Assembly (NCBI GenBank): GCA_949361645.1
Contig: OX442435.1
Span: forward strand, 4,884,220 to 4,948,219
Source: Spongilla lacustris
Lineage: Eukaryota; Porifera; Demospongiae; Spongillida; Spongillidae
DNA: 64,000 bases
Reading direction: 5' to 3'
The notes below the pieces were generated by a model that saw only the letters and a program-made list of their open reading frames with translations, was not told the DNA's origin and ran no database searches. Made by a program: the position numbers and the translations under genes. Positions 23,330 through 34,095 of this stretch are shown in pieces (the stretch's first letter is position 1; the number at the start of each line of letters is the position of its first letter).

Positions 23330-24967
23330 CAGTGGAGAACATGGTAGTTGGACAAATAATTTTTTCTCATAAACTTTTACTTTCGAATGGAGTATCTCAT
23401 AAGCCTTATATCTTTATTAAAATCTAATTGCACACATCTGAGCCTATACCACTTGGCCATATAAGCTTGAAAAAGAAATAGGTCACATGACTTTAAAGGC
23501 TCGGTAATTAATTATTTAGTGACTCCTCTCCAAAACAATTTGTTCGTCGGGTTTCTCCACGCACATTGAACGGATCCCAACGAAATTGGGTTTGTAACTA
23601 AAGGACCTACGTACGCAAGTTTTCAGTCTTACGCACCTAACATCGGACTAACCGTTGTGCCGTTATTCACAAAAAGGCGCCATTGTAGGGCCTCAAGTGT
23701 TCAGATCGACGTTTTCCCATGCGCTTTTGATAGCTTGCAGGAATTTCAGGTTAAATCTTACGATGGGCATTCTATCGATTTAGCTACGGTATGAGCTCAT
23801 TGCGATAAAACTACCGTACAAAACATGTTTTGAAGCATCAGTGGCTTGGTAGTGTCGCCATTTTGAATAATTTCGATTAATTATACTATGAATATAATTT
23901 CAAACACTGCGTCGGCCCGGTTATTTCTGGTTATTCCAATGGCTGAGGGCGTAGCCTGTGTTGATGGAAACGGTTCTTTTGATAACCAAACCGACGAAGC
24001 TGCACCTACCGAGTACGAGTCGATCTTCAAGACGGGCTAGATCTACCAAGGCTGCTGTATTAAAAAGCGACCGGAAGTCAGTCTCCACAAGGAAAGTACC
24101 CGAAGCGATTGTTGAAGCACTCTGGGAAATTCCAGGTACGTACCTGGAATATCCCAGAGTCTGAGTGCTTCAACAATCGCGTCAGTTGGTGACTTGGTGT
24201 GGAGACTGACTTCCGGTCGCTTTTTAAGCTCTGTCCATGTCGATACTGCAGCCTTGCTAGCTCGTCTTGAAGATCGACTCGTACTCGGTAGGTGCAGCTT
24301 CGTCGGTTTGGTTATCAAAAGAACCGTTTCCATCAACACAGGCTACGCCCTCAGCCATTGGAATAACCAGAAATAACCGGACCGACGTAGTGTTTGAAAT
24401 TATATTCATAGTATAATTAATCGAAATTATTCAAAATGGCGACACTACCAAGCCACTGATGTTTCAAAGCATGTTTTGTACGGTAGTTTTATCGCAATGA
24501 GCTCATACCGTAGCTAAATCGATAGAATGCCCATCGTAAGATTTAACCTGAAATTCCTGCAAGCTATCAAAAGCGCATGGGAAAACGTCGATCTGAACAC
24601 TTGAGGCCCTACAATGGCGCCTTTTTGTGAATAACGGCACAACGGTTAGTCCGATGTTAGGTGCGTAAGACTGAAAACTTGCGTACGTAGGTCCTTTAGT
24701 TACAAACCCAATTTCGTTGGGATCCGTTCAATGTGCGTGGAGAAACCCGACGAACAAATTGTTTTGGAGAGGAGTCACTAAATAATTAATTACCGAGCCT
24801 TAGAAGTCATGTGACCTATTTCTTTTTCAAGCTTATATGGCCAAGTGGTATAGGCTCAGATGTGTGCAATTAGATTTTAATAAAGATGTAAGGCTACTGA
24901 GATACTACATTCGAAAGTAAACGTTTATGAGAAAAAATTATTTGTCCAACTATCATGTTCTCCACTG
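23330..24967. mobile_element. Giant palindromic foldback element FB1
   Basis: The element runs from CAGTGGAGAACATGGTAGTT to the complementary AACTATCATGTTCTCCACTG, flanked by TA on both sides. It is 1638 bases long, with arms of about 800 bases that are each other's reverse complement apart from small indels. The centre is near 24140 (CCAGGTACGTACCTGG). Each arm has a sub-terminal GGTCACATGAC-type site and an inward-facing start codon (23939 plus, 24358 minus), followed by MAEGVACVDGNGSFDNQTDE. The insertion interrupts the right edge of composite repeat copy B. TA flanks and CAGTGG ends suggest a Tc1/mariner-like or other TA-targeting transposase. No transposase is encoded. Confidence 0.9.
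24043..24358 (-). pseudogene. 5' coding fragment in the right arm of FB1
   Basis: The minus-strand start at 24358 gives MAEGVACVDGNGSFDNQTDE and stops after 34 codons. The +1 frame continues with RSSRRASKAAVSTWTELKKR to about 24150. The block order (NGSFxNQ, then RRAxK, then WxxLK) matches the frames in FB2 (34893-35252) and FB3 (51296-51643), so this is the same ancestral gene start with a frameshift. The mirror copy starts at 23939 on the plus strand. Function unknown. Confidence 0.5.
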
Positions 24968-25029
24968 TATACATGTACATTGTATAAATACGTGCGTACA
25001 AATTATAAGAAATCTCTGTAGCCAATGGG

Positions 25030-26965
25030 CCACACCCTCAGGGCCTCTCACATACAGGTCACACCCACAAGGACTCTGCTCTGCTGTAGTGCGCTTAACC
25101 CTTTTCTGCCTCACATACAGGTCACACCCACAAGGACTCTGCTCTGCTGTAGTGTGCTTAACCCTTTTCTGCCTCACATACAGGTCACACCCACAAGGAC
25201 GCTGCTCTGCTGTAGTGTGCTTAACCCTTTCCTGCCTCACATACAGGTCACACCAACAAGGCCTCTTCTCTGCCGCAATGCGGTTATACCTTTACTGCCT
25301 CACATACAGGTCCTCACATACAGGTCACACCCACAAGGATTCTGCTCTGCTGTAGTGCGCTTAACCCTTTTCTGCCTCACATACAGGTCACACCCACAAG
25401 GACTCTGCTCTGCTGTAGTGTGCTTAACCCTTTCCTGCCTCACATAGAGGTCACACCCACAAGGACTCTGCTCTGCCGCAATGCGGTTTACCCTTTACTG
25501 CCTCACATACAGGTCCTCACATACAGGTCACACCCACAAGGACTCTTCTCTGCCGCAGTGCGCTTAACCCTTTCATGCCTCACATACAGGTCACACCCAC
25601 AAGGACTCTGCTCTGCCGCAATGCGCTTAACCCTTTCCTGCCTCACACACAGGTCACACCCACAAGGACTCTTCTCTGCCGCAGAGCGCTTAACCGTTTC
25701 CTGCCGCACATATAGTTCACACCCATAAGGACGCTGCACTGCCGCAATGCGGTTTACCCTTTACTGCCTCGCATACAGGTCCTCACATACAGGTCACACC
25801 CACAAGGACTCTGCTCTGCCGCAATGCGCTTAACCCTTTCCTGCCTCACACACAGGTCACACCCACAAGGACTCTTCTCTGCTGCAGTGCGCTTAACCGT
25901 TTCCTGCCGCACATAGAGTTCACACCCACAAGGACGCTGCACTGCCGCAATGCGGTTTACCCTTTACTGCCTCGCATACAGGTCCTCACATACAGGTCAC
26001 ACCCACAAGGACTCTGCTCTGCCGCAGTGCGCTTAACCCTTTCCTGCCTCACCCACAAGGACTCTTCTCTGCCGAAGTGCGCTTAACCCTTTCCTGCCTC
26101 ACATACAAGTCACACCCACAAGGACTCTGCACTGCCGCAATGCGGTTTACCCTTTTCTGCCTCACATAAAGGTCACACCCACAAGGACTCTGCTCTGCCG
26201 CTGTGCGGTTAACCCTTTCCTGCCTCACATACAGGTCACACCCACAAGGACTCTGCTCTGCCACAATGCGGTTAACCCTTTCCTGCCTCACGTACAGGTC
26301 ACCCCCACAAGGACTCTTCTCTGCCACAATGCGGTTAACCCTTTCCTGCCTCACATACAGGTCACACCCACAAGGACTCTGCTCTGCCGCATTGCGCTTA
26401 ACCCTTTTCTGCCTCACATAAAGGTCACACCCACAAGGACTCTGCTCTGCCGCTGTGCGGTTAACCCTTTCCTACCTCACATACAGGTCACACCCACAAG
26501 GACTCTGCTCTGTCGCAGTGCGCTTAACCCTTTCCTGCCTCACATACAGGTCACACCCACAAGGACTCTGCTCTGCCGCAGTGCGCTTAACCCTTTTCTG
26601 CCTCACATACAGGTCACACCCACAAGGACTCTTCTCTGCCGCAATGCGGTTAACCCTTTTCTGCCTCACATACAGGTCACACCCACAAGGACTCTGCTCT
26701 GCTGCAGTGCGCTTAACCCTTTTCTGCCTCACACCCACAAGGACTCTGCTCTGCAACTGTGTGGTTAACCCTTTCCTACCTCATATACAGGTCACACCCA
26801 CAAGGACAATGCTTTGCCGCAGTGCTGTTAACCCTTTTACGCCCCACATACAGGCCACACCCTCAGAAACTGTTCTCTGCTGGAAATGTGTACCTAACCC
26901 CATTCTACCTCACGCACTGGCCAAACCCTCCAGGGCTGTACTGGCTTCACTCACACAAAGGCTTA
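25030..26965. repeat. 63-base minisatellite, about 30 copies
   Basis: Units of the form CTCACATACAGGTCACACCC, ACAAGGACTCTGCTCTGCCG, CAGTGCGCTTAACCCTTTYC repeat about 30 times. Some are short units (for example 25300-25320 and 26040-26060). The last three or four are diverged. The period is a multiple of three, so long frames are open on both strands (TYRSHPQGLCSAAVRLTLSC on plus, QSPCGCDLYVRQ on minus). There is no start context, splice site or family match to suggest translation. The array lies directly between FB1 and a piggyBac-like element. Confidence 0.95.
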
Positions 26966-26986
26966 ATGTACTGCTGATTAAAAAAG

Positions 26987-27951
26987 TTAACCTTTAATCT
27001 GCGTGAAACGATCCTGAATTCAGGATCGGTAAAATCCTGAATTCAGGATGGTGAGTTCTGCCGTTTATAACAACCATTGCAGTGAAAATTAAAATCATTA
27101 AAACATAAAAGCTGTTTGTTTCAACAATGGTGCACACATTCTATAGCATGGAATAATTTTTATCGTCTAGAAAGCTGCCCAAACTTCAAGGATTCATAAG
27201 CACGTTCGTTGCTCCTGCGTACGTAAATTAAATGATTAGCAATTTATAGTTTGTAATGCTTACAAAGAGCATTGAACATATCAATTTTACTCCTTTTCAC
27301 TACTTATTGGTGGTAGCACCTCCAGACTCTTGGTAGAAGTTGTATTTTTATCAAACTTGTACACAAAATAATAGAAAAGGGTAATTTATTATCACTGTCC
27401 GAGCATCCGCCCCTTCTTTTTATGTACCAACAGTACTGGTGACAGCATTTCTACCAATGCCAGGCATTTCTACATCGCTCTCAATGACAGAAATGCTTTT
27501 TTATTTTTATTTTGCAGAGGCTAACCGTCGTACCACCCGCTCTGACTCGCTTCGCTTAGTCCGCCTTGAGTTAATTTGATGCTCGTACCTCCTGTGTCCC
27601 ATATTGTTTAATTTGCTTATATGGCTCTCCTTACAGATCTTAGTAACAGTTTCTATCTTGAAAGTAAGCTTCCTGCTCTTTCCTCAACCTTATACCCAAC
27701 TTTGATGGTAACCGCGGCATTATTTGCGAACGAAAAAGTAAAGTTAGCCTAAACATTGTTTTTTCTAAAAGAAATAAAGATTTGAATGACTAAAATGCAT
27801 AGCGCTGTTTAGATGAAAGCCTACAGAAGCTAAATATAAAAAAAAAAAATCAGCATTACCGTTCGAATTTATGTCGATTCGAGCGGCGTAAAGTCATCCT
27901 TAATTCAGGATTTCCATCCTGAATTAAGGATGAAAATAGATTAAAGGTTAA
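26987..27951. mobile_element. piggyBac-like non-autonomous element
   Basis: Bounded by TTAA at both ends with inverted termini CCTTTAATCT and AGATTAAAGG, the same ends as the element at 6660-7980. The sub-terminal sites differ: a double palindrome ATCCTGAATTCAGGAT at 27010-27049 and at 27894-27930 (here partly CATCCTTAATTCAGGAT). The interior shows no transposase fragment and is unrelated to that of the other element at the level I can see. Confidence 0.8.
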
Positions 27952-28153
27952 TAGTAACACCGTGCTCACACTGACGTGAAAGAACGGTCTGCAACCACGA
28001 TAGTGTGAATGAAGTAGCAATATATATATTTAGACCCGGTGGCGGGCGTCTATCACCGTCTGTCTAACCTTAAAACGCGGTCGGCGCGTTATCGATAGTT
28101 ATCGTAACCAATCCGGTCGCTGTAGAAACTAGACGGAGTGCCGCTCCGCATAT

Positions 28154-28435
28154 ATGTGCATAAGAAACATATCGCTTGTACATCATAATGGAGAAATGGT
28201 TTTCCATCTGTATATCGCGCACGGCGCGCCTGCAACAACCTGGAATGATGTAATTCAATGTTGTTACCAAGAAACGTACGGGGCGTGCCTTAACTACATT
28301 GAGAAGATGCGACGTTATGAACTGAACTCAGACGAGAAACGAGCTTCTAAGAGGAAAGCTTGGCGCGCGAGTTTCGAACTAATGGAACAGCTGCAAATGC
28401 AACATAACTGTAAACTTTGTATTACTAGGCAATAA
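28154..28435 (+). CDS. Short open frame of unknown origin with poly(A) signal
   Basis: The 93-codon frame ends in TAA within GGCAATAAACATGG, so a poly(A) signal overlaps the stop. The second half is a charged, probably helical segment (CLNYIEKMRRYELNSDEKRA, then FELMEQLQMQHNCKLC). Codons are mixed rather than AT-biased, unlike the neighbouring sequence. It may start at the first ATG (28154) or at MVFHLYIAHGAP (28196). It could be the last exon of a gene or the 3' end of a decayed transposase. No family recognised. It lies in an unassigned gap between two mobile elements. Confidence 0.35.
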   Translation: MCIRNISLVHHNGEMVFHLYIAHGAPATTWNDVIQCCYQETYGACLNYIEKMRRYELNSDEKRASKRKAWRASFELMEQLQMQHNCKLCITRQ

Positions 28436-28539
28436 ACATGGGAATTACAATTAAAGGCTGGATTTTATCGTACGATCGTCTATATTGTACTACATTTACA
28501 CTTATGTACTAGTAGTCACTTATAAATAAAAAAGAATGA

Positions 28540-29704
28540 AACAAGATATAAAAAAACATTCTCTCTGAGAAAGTTAGGATTTGAAGGCAATGGTAGTGTA
28601 AAAAGGAAGGGAACAAGGGATTGCAGAGGCGTAGGAAGGACTTATAAAGTGTAGCGGCTAGGGTTACGTAATTGAAATGGTAGAAGTACAGAGGGGGTGG
28701 GTGCGGGAGGGGGCATGGCCCCCTCCCGCCCAGCAAGGGGGTATGGGGGAGCGCTGGAAGCTCCCCCATCGGGGTCTGGGGCGGAGCCCCAGAAGCTTTG
28801 CAATTTGTGCAACTTTTGTGTTCAAAATCCATACGAAATTTGATCACTTTCATGAAATGTAGGCTAGAGTCATTTATATGAAAAGAATGCAATTACGTGA
28901 TCAAAGTTCCAAAATTAGCTTCTCTGCGACTGCAACCTTTCATAAATTCATTCCCTATTTCAATCAAACTGAGCTGATCTGTAAGATGGTTGTACATATG
29001 CAGAAACAAAAATGCTCGTAGTTAGTTAGGATTAGCGGCAGGTAAGCCTTCTGTAACTTCGCCGGTAGCTGAGCCTGAACAGAATTCGCTCACCGCAGCC
29101 GTTTAACATGGCAGCTGCAAACATTGTGGGAGTATATATGTGACGCGATGCGAGCAAGCACGTAGCGCAATTGCTTTTCAATATCAACCAAAGCAATACT
29201 AGTTAGTGGTGTATAGGATTTGAAGGCAATGGTGGTGTAAAAAGGAAGGGAACAAGGGATTGAGTGGAGATATACAATAATTAACTAGTTCCTGTTCGAT
29301 CGCAAAAAGGTATGCACTAGCTTACATGCATGTATATACATGTACATGTGTAATTTCAGGGACGCTCGAGATATACAGCGGCTATTGTACATATACATGT
29401 GTGCTTTTAAGCTGTTACGACATGGCAATCGTTATTACACAAAAAAAAAAAAAAAGATCCACAGAAAAGTGTAGCGGCCACATATGGCCGCTACACCCGC
29501 TACAGTTCCTACGCCACTGGATTGAGTGGAGATATACAATAATTATTCCTATATTTAGCACTGTATAGAACGTCATTACAATCATGTTGCTTAATTATTG
29601 TATATCTCCACTCAATCCCTTGTTCCCTTCCTTTTTACACCACCATTGCCTTCAAATCCTATACACCACTAACTTTCTCGGAGAGAATGTTTTTTTATAT
29701 CTTG
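28540..29704. mobile_element. Inverted-repeat element hosting a nested hAT insertion
   Basis: CAAGATATAAAAAAACATTC at 28540 is the inverted counterpart of the right end GAATGTTTTTTTATATCTTG at 29684-29704. The arms continue with GGATTTGAAGGCAATGG and its complement. A further copy of the arm lies at 29190-29280 in the same direction as the left arm. The left arm is interrupted by the element at 28624-29519. The right end abuts the dispersed repeat at 29704. Confidence 0.65.
28624..29519. mobile_element. hAT-like non-autonomous element with short target duplication
   Basis: The ends are CAGAGGCGTAGGAA and TTCCTACGCCACTG, followed inward by GTGTAGCGGC / GCCGCTACAC. GATTG flanks both sides. The segment GGGATTGAGTGGAGATATAC at 29259-29278 gives the pre-insertion sequence. 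The interior (28690-28800) carries the same GC-rich, self-complementary block seen at 16100-16260 and 48930-49060. No transposase is present. Confidence 0.75.
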
Positions 29705-30409
29705 TAGTACACAGTATTAGTTCTTCATCCTCATTAACTCATATTAGCCGTATATGAAGAACTAGCCCTGCTATTACGCATCCTTTGAGTAAAAAGCATA
29801 AATCATAATTACAATTTGCATTCATTGCGGTGGATACCAAACTCCTAATCCAATGTAGTTTGGTTTCTGCCATGCAAAATTCTTATCCTCGCTTTTGTCT
29901 CTGCTGATGTCACTATCAGGTCTAGGCCTATAGGATTGCAGGCATCATGCAGCTGTGAACTCCTGGAGGCAAGCAACATAAGTTGAAATTGAAGGCATGC
30001 ACTGCTGTATGAATTGACCAGCTGCAATTAAAATATATAAGTTTACGGTTCGTCAAACATGGCTACCCTTGCAAAACGCATTATACAACTTTGATATAAT
30101 CATTTTTACAGCCGCAGTATATACTATGGCTATTTTTAGTATGGTAAACATTTCTCAGTTCAAGTATATCCACCTTTCTAACTTTAGTCACACGCACGTT
30201 TAACATCTAGCATTGAGCTGCATTTCATTACGCGCATATAACGGTCCTGAACTGGCCTTAACTTTGTAGCAAATCTTCCACCCTTATAAGTATCCACCAA
30301 AAAAGAAGCGATTAGTTTCATCCTTAGCTTTGCAGGTAAGTTCATGACTTCATCCTATATACGGTGCCGCATCTCCTCAGTATATCCGCTATACTATAAT
30401 GAATTAAGA

Positions 30410-32908
30410 TAGGTACTTGGATAAATCACGTAACTACCGTAAAAAATTGTCTCCCAAAAATTGTGCCGTATTTTTTGACTGCCGGAGAGGATTGATTTGT
30501 GGCGATCGATTGTTTGTGCTGGTTTCGAGTTCTGTTGTGCTTGCTAAATTCTATAAAGGTAGCCCATGGCTTCATTTAGCATTAGCTATTCGTTGTATAC
30601 GGTGAAATGATTCGCAGTAGTAAGTTGTGGGCGTGTCATAAAAGGGTATGGTTTGCTGGTTATAGAATTTTGTAGCGCATTGAATGGGTTCCATGAAATA
30701 CATATGAAGGCATTAAGGACACCTAGTTGCATTACTCATTTAAGTATGAGGGCAATCAGACGATGCGCAGGGTGTTGTCTCGAAGCCTCCACGAATGGCT
30801 TCATATGGTTTAAGGTACGCGATTATCGTGAAAGCTAATAGCTTTTATGACAGTGGGACGTCATACTTATTTGCCTTAATGTTACAAAGATATGTTTTTC
30901 ACTTTTTTTTACGTGGGTAGAGAGTGTTAAAGAGGTATTCTATATAAAACGCACCTTATCGTTGCCGTGGGTTCTTTAGTTAGATTATTTTCAGACTCTG
31001 CTGCTTATGTAGTAAAAGCGCCTTGCATATCTCGAGATTCTGATTTAGCGCAGTGCACTTATCAATCAAACCAATTTAATCAAAATTTGTCATAGCAACA
31101 TGCAATGTGAGCTTATTATTCGTTTTTTAATACTATGTTTATGAAATTCTATATTTTTATTCAACACTTCTGTGTGTACTTGCATGGATAATGAAGACTG
31201 TTGCTGATGATTTGAAAGAATTTTTTTTTACCATTTTAATAATTACATTTAATGAACGTAACTAACTGTAAGCACCCATGATACAAAAGGGGCTTGGTGT
31301 TTTTACATCCACACTAACATAGCATCCCAACGTTTTGAAAATATAAGAAGTATCATATAATTATTGAGCACTCTGCTGGAAGCAGTCTCAGCACTACACC
31401 TGATGTGTTGCGGTGGGCAATATGTCATAATGTCAAAATTTTACAAGGTGTTGGGCTGAAGTACAGGTGTTTCTCAATGAGCAGTTTATAGTGTCTGTTG
31501 ACACAGCTGAAAATGTAGCTGTAATACAGAGCTGGATAAATGTAATGTGCAATCCACCTTATGTTAAGAACTGATTAAACTTAAAATTAATAAAACAGCT
31601 AAATTAAGAAATTCATAAGTGGCACATACCAGCAGTTTATTCAGTGTACATATAAAAAGTTGCTGTCTGTACACAAGGGATGTAAGATAACACAGAGGAG
31701 ATTTGCAAAACAAAATCACTGATTTGGTTCAAAACATAGAATTACATGTAAGTAATGAAGAATTGCTACATTGATTATCAGGCTCAAAATATCATCATGA
31801 CCAGAAATGATAGCAAGAAATATAGCACTGCTTGCTGCAAGGCTATTTACTATTGCCTCCAATATGGAGCACCCATAACACATGTGTGTAATGTGATTAG
31901 CGCAATACTTTTTGAATTGGTGGGTACAACTATTGATAGTCTTCCTCATAGTAGTACAGTATATCAATGTGTAAATTAGGGATCATCAGTGATATTCAGG
32001 TAAGTGAAGTAATGTATGCAAATAAAAATCTCACTCTTTCATGGGACTCAACAACAGTTGATGCATGGGACATCAATGACCTCCATATCAGTGTGCACAC
32101 TGTGCCAGTAACTTCGTATGTACTGCAATTAGGTGCTATAGCCTCTGGTCAAACAGAAGACTATGTTTCACATCAGTGATATAGCTTGACTCATATGATT
32201 TCTGTATTCAGTTGCAGAATTCATTTTTATATGTAAGGTCAACAATACTTAACCATTTCAAAAATACCTTAACCGACAGAGTTGCTGAGCAAAAACAAAA
32301 TATTCTGCATCATAGACACATTATTTCAGTGAAAAGTACTGGTAAAGTTCCCAAAGCCACCAACTGTTACTGGACACAGGAAGACATCGAGGAAGAAGGG
32401 GAAGATGAAAAAATATGCATATTACAGCTGTATTACTGGAAATATTATTTTTGTTGATTTTCCTGACATGTGAAATGCCTTTTTCATTGAATGGTAAAAT
32501 TTTGTTTCCGAGAACATGATATATATACATTTGGCTATATGTTTCTATATCGCTACCATGAGCAGCCTGCATATTTGGCATGATTTTATGCATAATATCG
32601 GCTGTAGTACCTTCTAAAAAGGATTTTTATATGCAGGTATGTGTGGCAGTTACTCCTTATATATTTGGCTGCAGTAGCATATTTGGTAAGATCAATGTAG
32701 CGAGTATAAGTTAAACCGGCACAGTTTTTTTTTGCGCGGTCATTCAATTCCATACATTCAAAAGTACCGCTTTATGCTGCCGTATTGACCGAATGAAAAA
32801 AGATTATATGATAAGTAATATACCGTTGGAATGCATATTTTTTACTCGTTTTAGAACCATGCGAATTGTTGCAAAAATATCAATTTGAAAAATATATCCA
32901 AGTACCTA
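30410..32908. mobile_element. 2.5 kb TIR transposon with 7-8 base target duplication
   Basis: The termini TAGGTACTTGGATAAAT and the complement of ATATATCCAAGTACCTA are inverted and flanked by ATTAAGA (30403-30409 and 32909-32915; eight bases if the outer A is counted). The sister repeat at about 10640-10690 lacks the insertion. An interior frame at 31798-32180 looks like a transposase core. The target length would fit a hAT-type enzyme, but the protein fragment does not look like a standard hAT core, so the superfamily is left open. Confidence 0.75.
31798..32180 (+). pseudogene. Probable transposase core fragment
   Basis: Two frames broken by one stop (TAG at 31977) read YCLQYGAPITHVCNVISAIL, then IDSLPHSSTVYQCVN, then KNLTLSWDSTTVDAWDINDL and VLQLGAIASGQTEDYVSHQ. 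Helical spacing, an SxSTV turn, then a strand ending in WDSTT with a following D/H-rich loop and GxTEDY resemble the first catalytic strand of DDE transposases whose genes are common in marine invertebrates. This is pattern recognition without a named family. The reading frame lies wholly inside the TIR element at 30410-32908, which supports the call. Confidence 0.45.
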
Positions 32909-33221
32909 ATTAAGACCCCACCAATCATGAATAATGCTCACCACGCGCAACATCGATCTATGTATGGAATCCATCACTGAGTTGTCTACAGGCCGTTGAA
33001 GGGTATGTGGGGACTGTGACGCAATAATTGATCGGAGTAAAAAGTGATCTGGCCGGATCGCTTTTCGTTGCATTAATTGATCCGGCTGGATCACTTTTGG
33101 CTGCAAAAAGTGATCCGCCTCTGCAAAAAGTGATCCGGGTACAAATTCTGTTCGATACCAGTTTGTTTACATGATTACATATAATTTTGATTATTAGGGT
33201 CAACTATCGGTAAGGTTTTGA

Positions 33222-33638
33222 GCTTATCGGTAATTATCAGTAAGTAAACACCTATTATCGAATAATTACTCTACTCCTATCGATAAAAAACTTACCGATA
33301 AGCCTTCTTACTGAACGGTAATGATTACCGCCAAGGTATAAAGGCGTGTCTAAAGGGTATCTGTTGTCATCGTAGTATCATTTGGCATCCGTCGATCCAG
33401 AGGTTGTGGCCTTCCTTATAAGGAAGGCCACAACCTATAAGGAAGGCCACAACCTACTGGAGCGACGGATGCCAAATGATACTACGATGCCAACAGATAC
33501 CCTTTAGACACGCCTTTATACCTTGGCGGTAATCATTACCGTTCAGTAAGAAAGCTTATCGGTAAGTTTTTTATCGATAGGAGTAGAGTAATTATTCGAT
33601 AATAGGTGTTTACTTACTGATAATTACCGATACTAGTT
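33222..33638. repeat. Compact 0.4 kb palindrome
   Basis: The arms run from TATCGGTAATTATCAGTAAG to its complement near 33630, with over 190 matched bases on each side. The centre is at 33400-33450, where AGGTTGTGGCCTTCCTTATA and its complement form the tip. It sits at the left end of the element 33196-36062 and could form a long hairpin in RNA or single-stranded DNA. Confidence 0.9.
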
Positions 33639-34095
33639 CCTTGCATGCATTCCTTCATAGCCTGCAAGGTTATTGATGGGTTCCCAAGTGTTGTGTGCAG
33701 ACTATTAGTGGTCCTTGAACCTACTAGTACTCCATTTAATTTTGTACTTTGGTTGGCCTTCGATGGTCAATAATCTACTTCGGAATAACCTGCAAGGAAG
33801 CTGCAATGGCAACTTGATCATATGGACCCTAGGTTTTTGCGCTGACGAAGCGTTTTAGCCTGTGGTGTTTCTTATCTAGTAGCTTTATTTTTATACCTTT
33901 AAGTTAAAAACGTCAAGTCTATGTAATTGTACACCATGCAGTACCAGCGGACCGTACATTGATTTAAATCGATTACGTACCGTGTGTCCACAAACGCACA
34001 GTTCGTTGCTCTGACGTCACAGTGCTAGAGAAACAAGTTCTATTCAAACATGTAAGGTACTAATGTTGTAGTGCGAAAATTCCCTCTAGTAATTA

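Larger units (their letters stand above)
29704..33140. repeat. Dispersed repeat, copy 2, split by a TIR element
   Basis: 29704-30402 and 32909-33140 match successive parts of 9939-11230. Between them lies the 2.5 kb TIR element at 30410-32908. The GATCCG tandem array is reduced here to three or four diverged units ending at 33140. Confidence 0.75.

Noticed and set aside
25030..26965. CRISPR-like array
   Set aside because: Units are contiguous without unique spacers and the DNA is eukaryotic.
24927..26997. Frames of up to 180 codons on both strands
   Set aside because: A 63-base period keeps all frames open; this is a minisatellite artefact.
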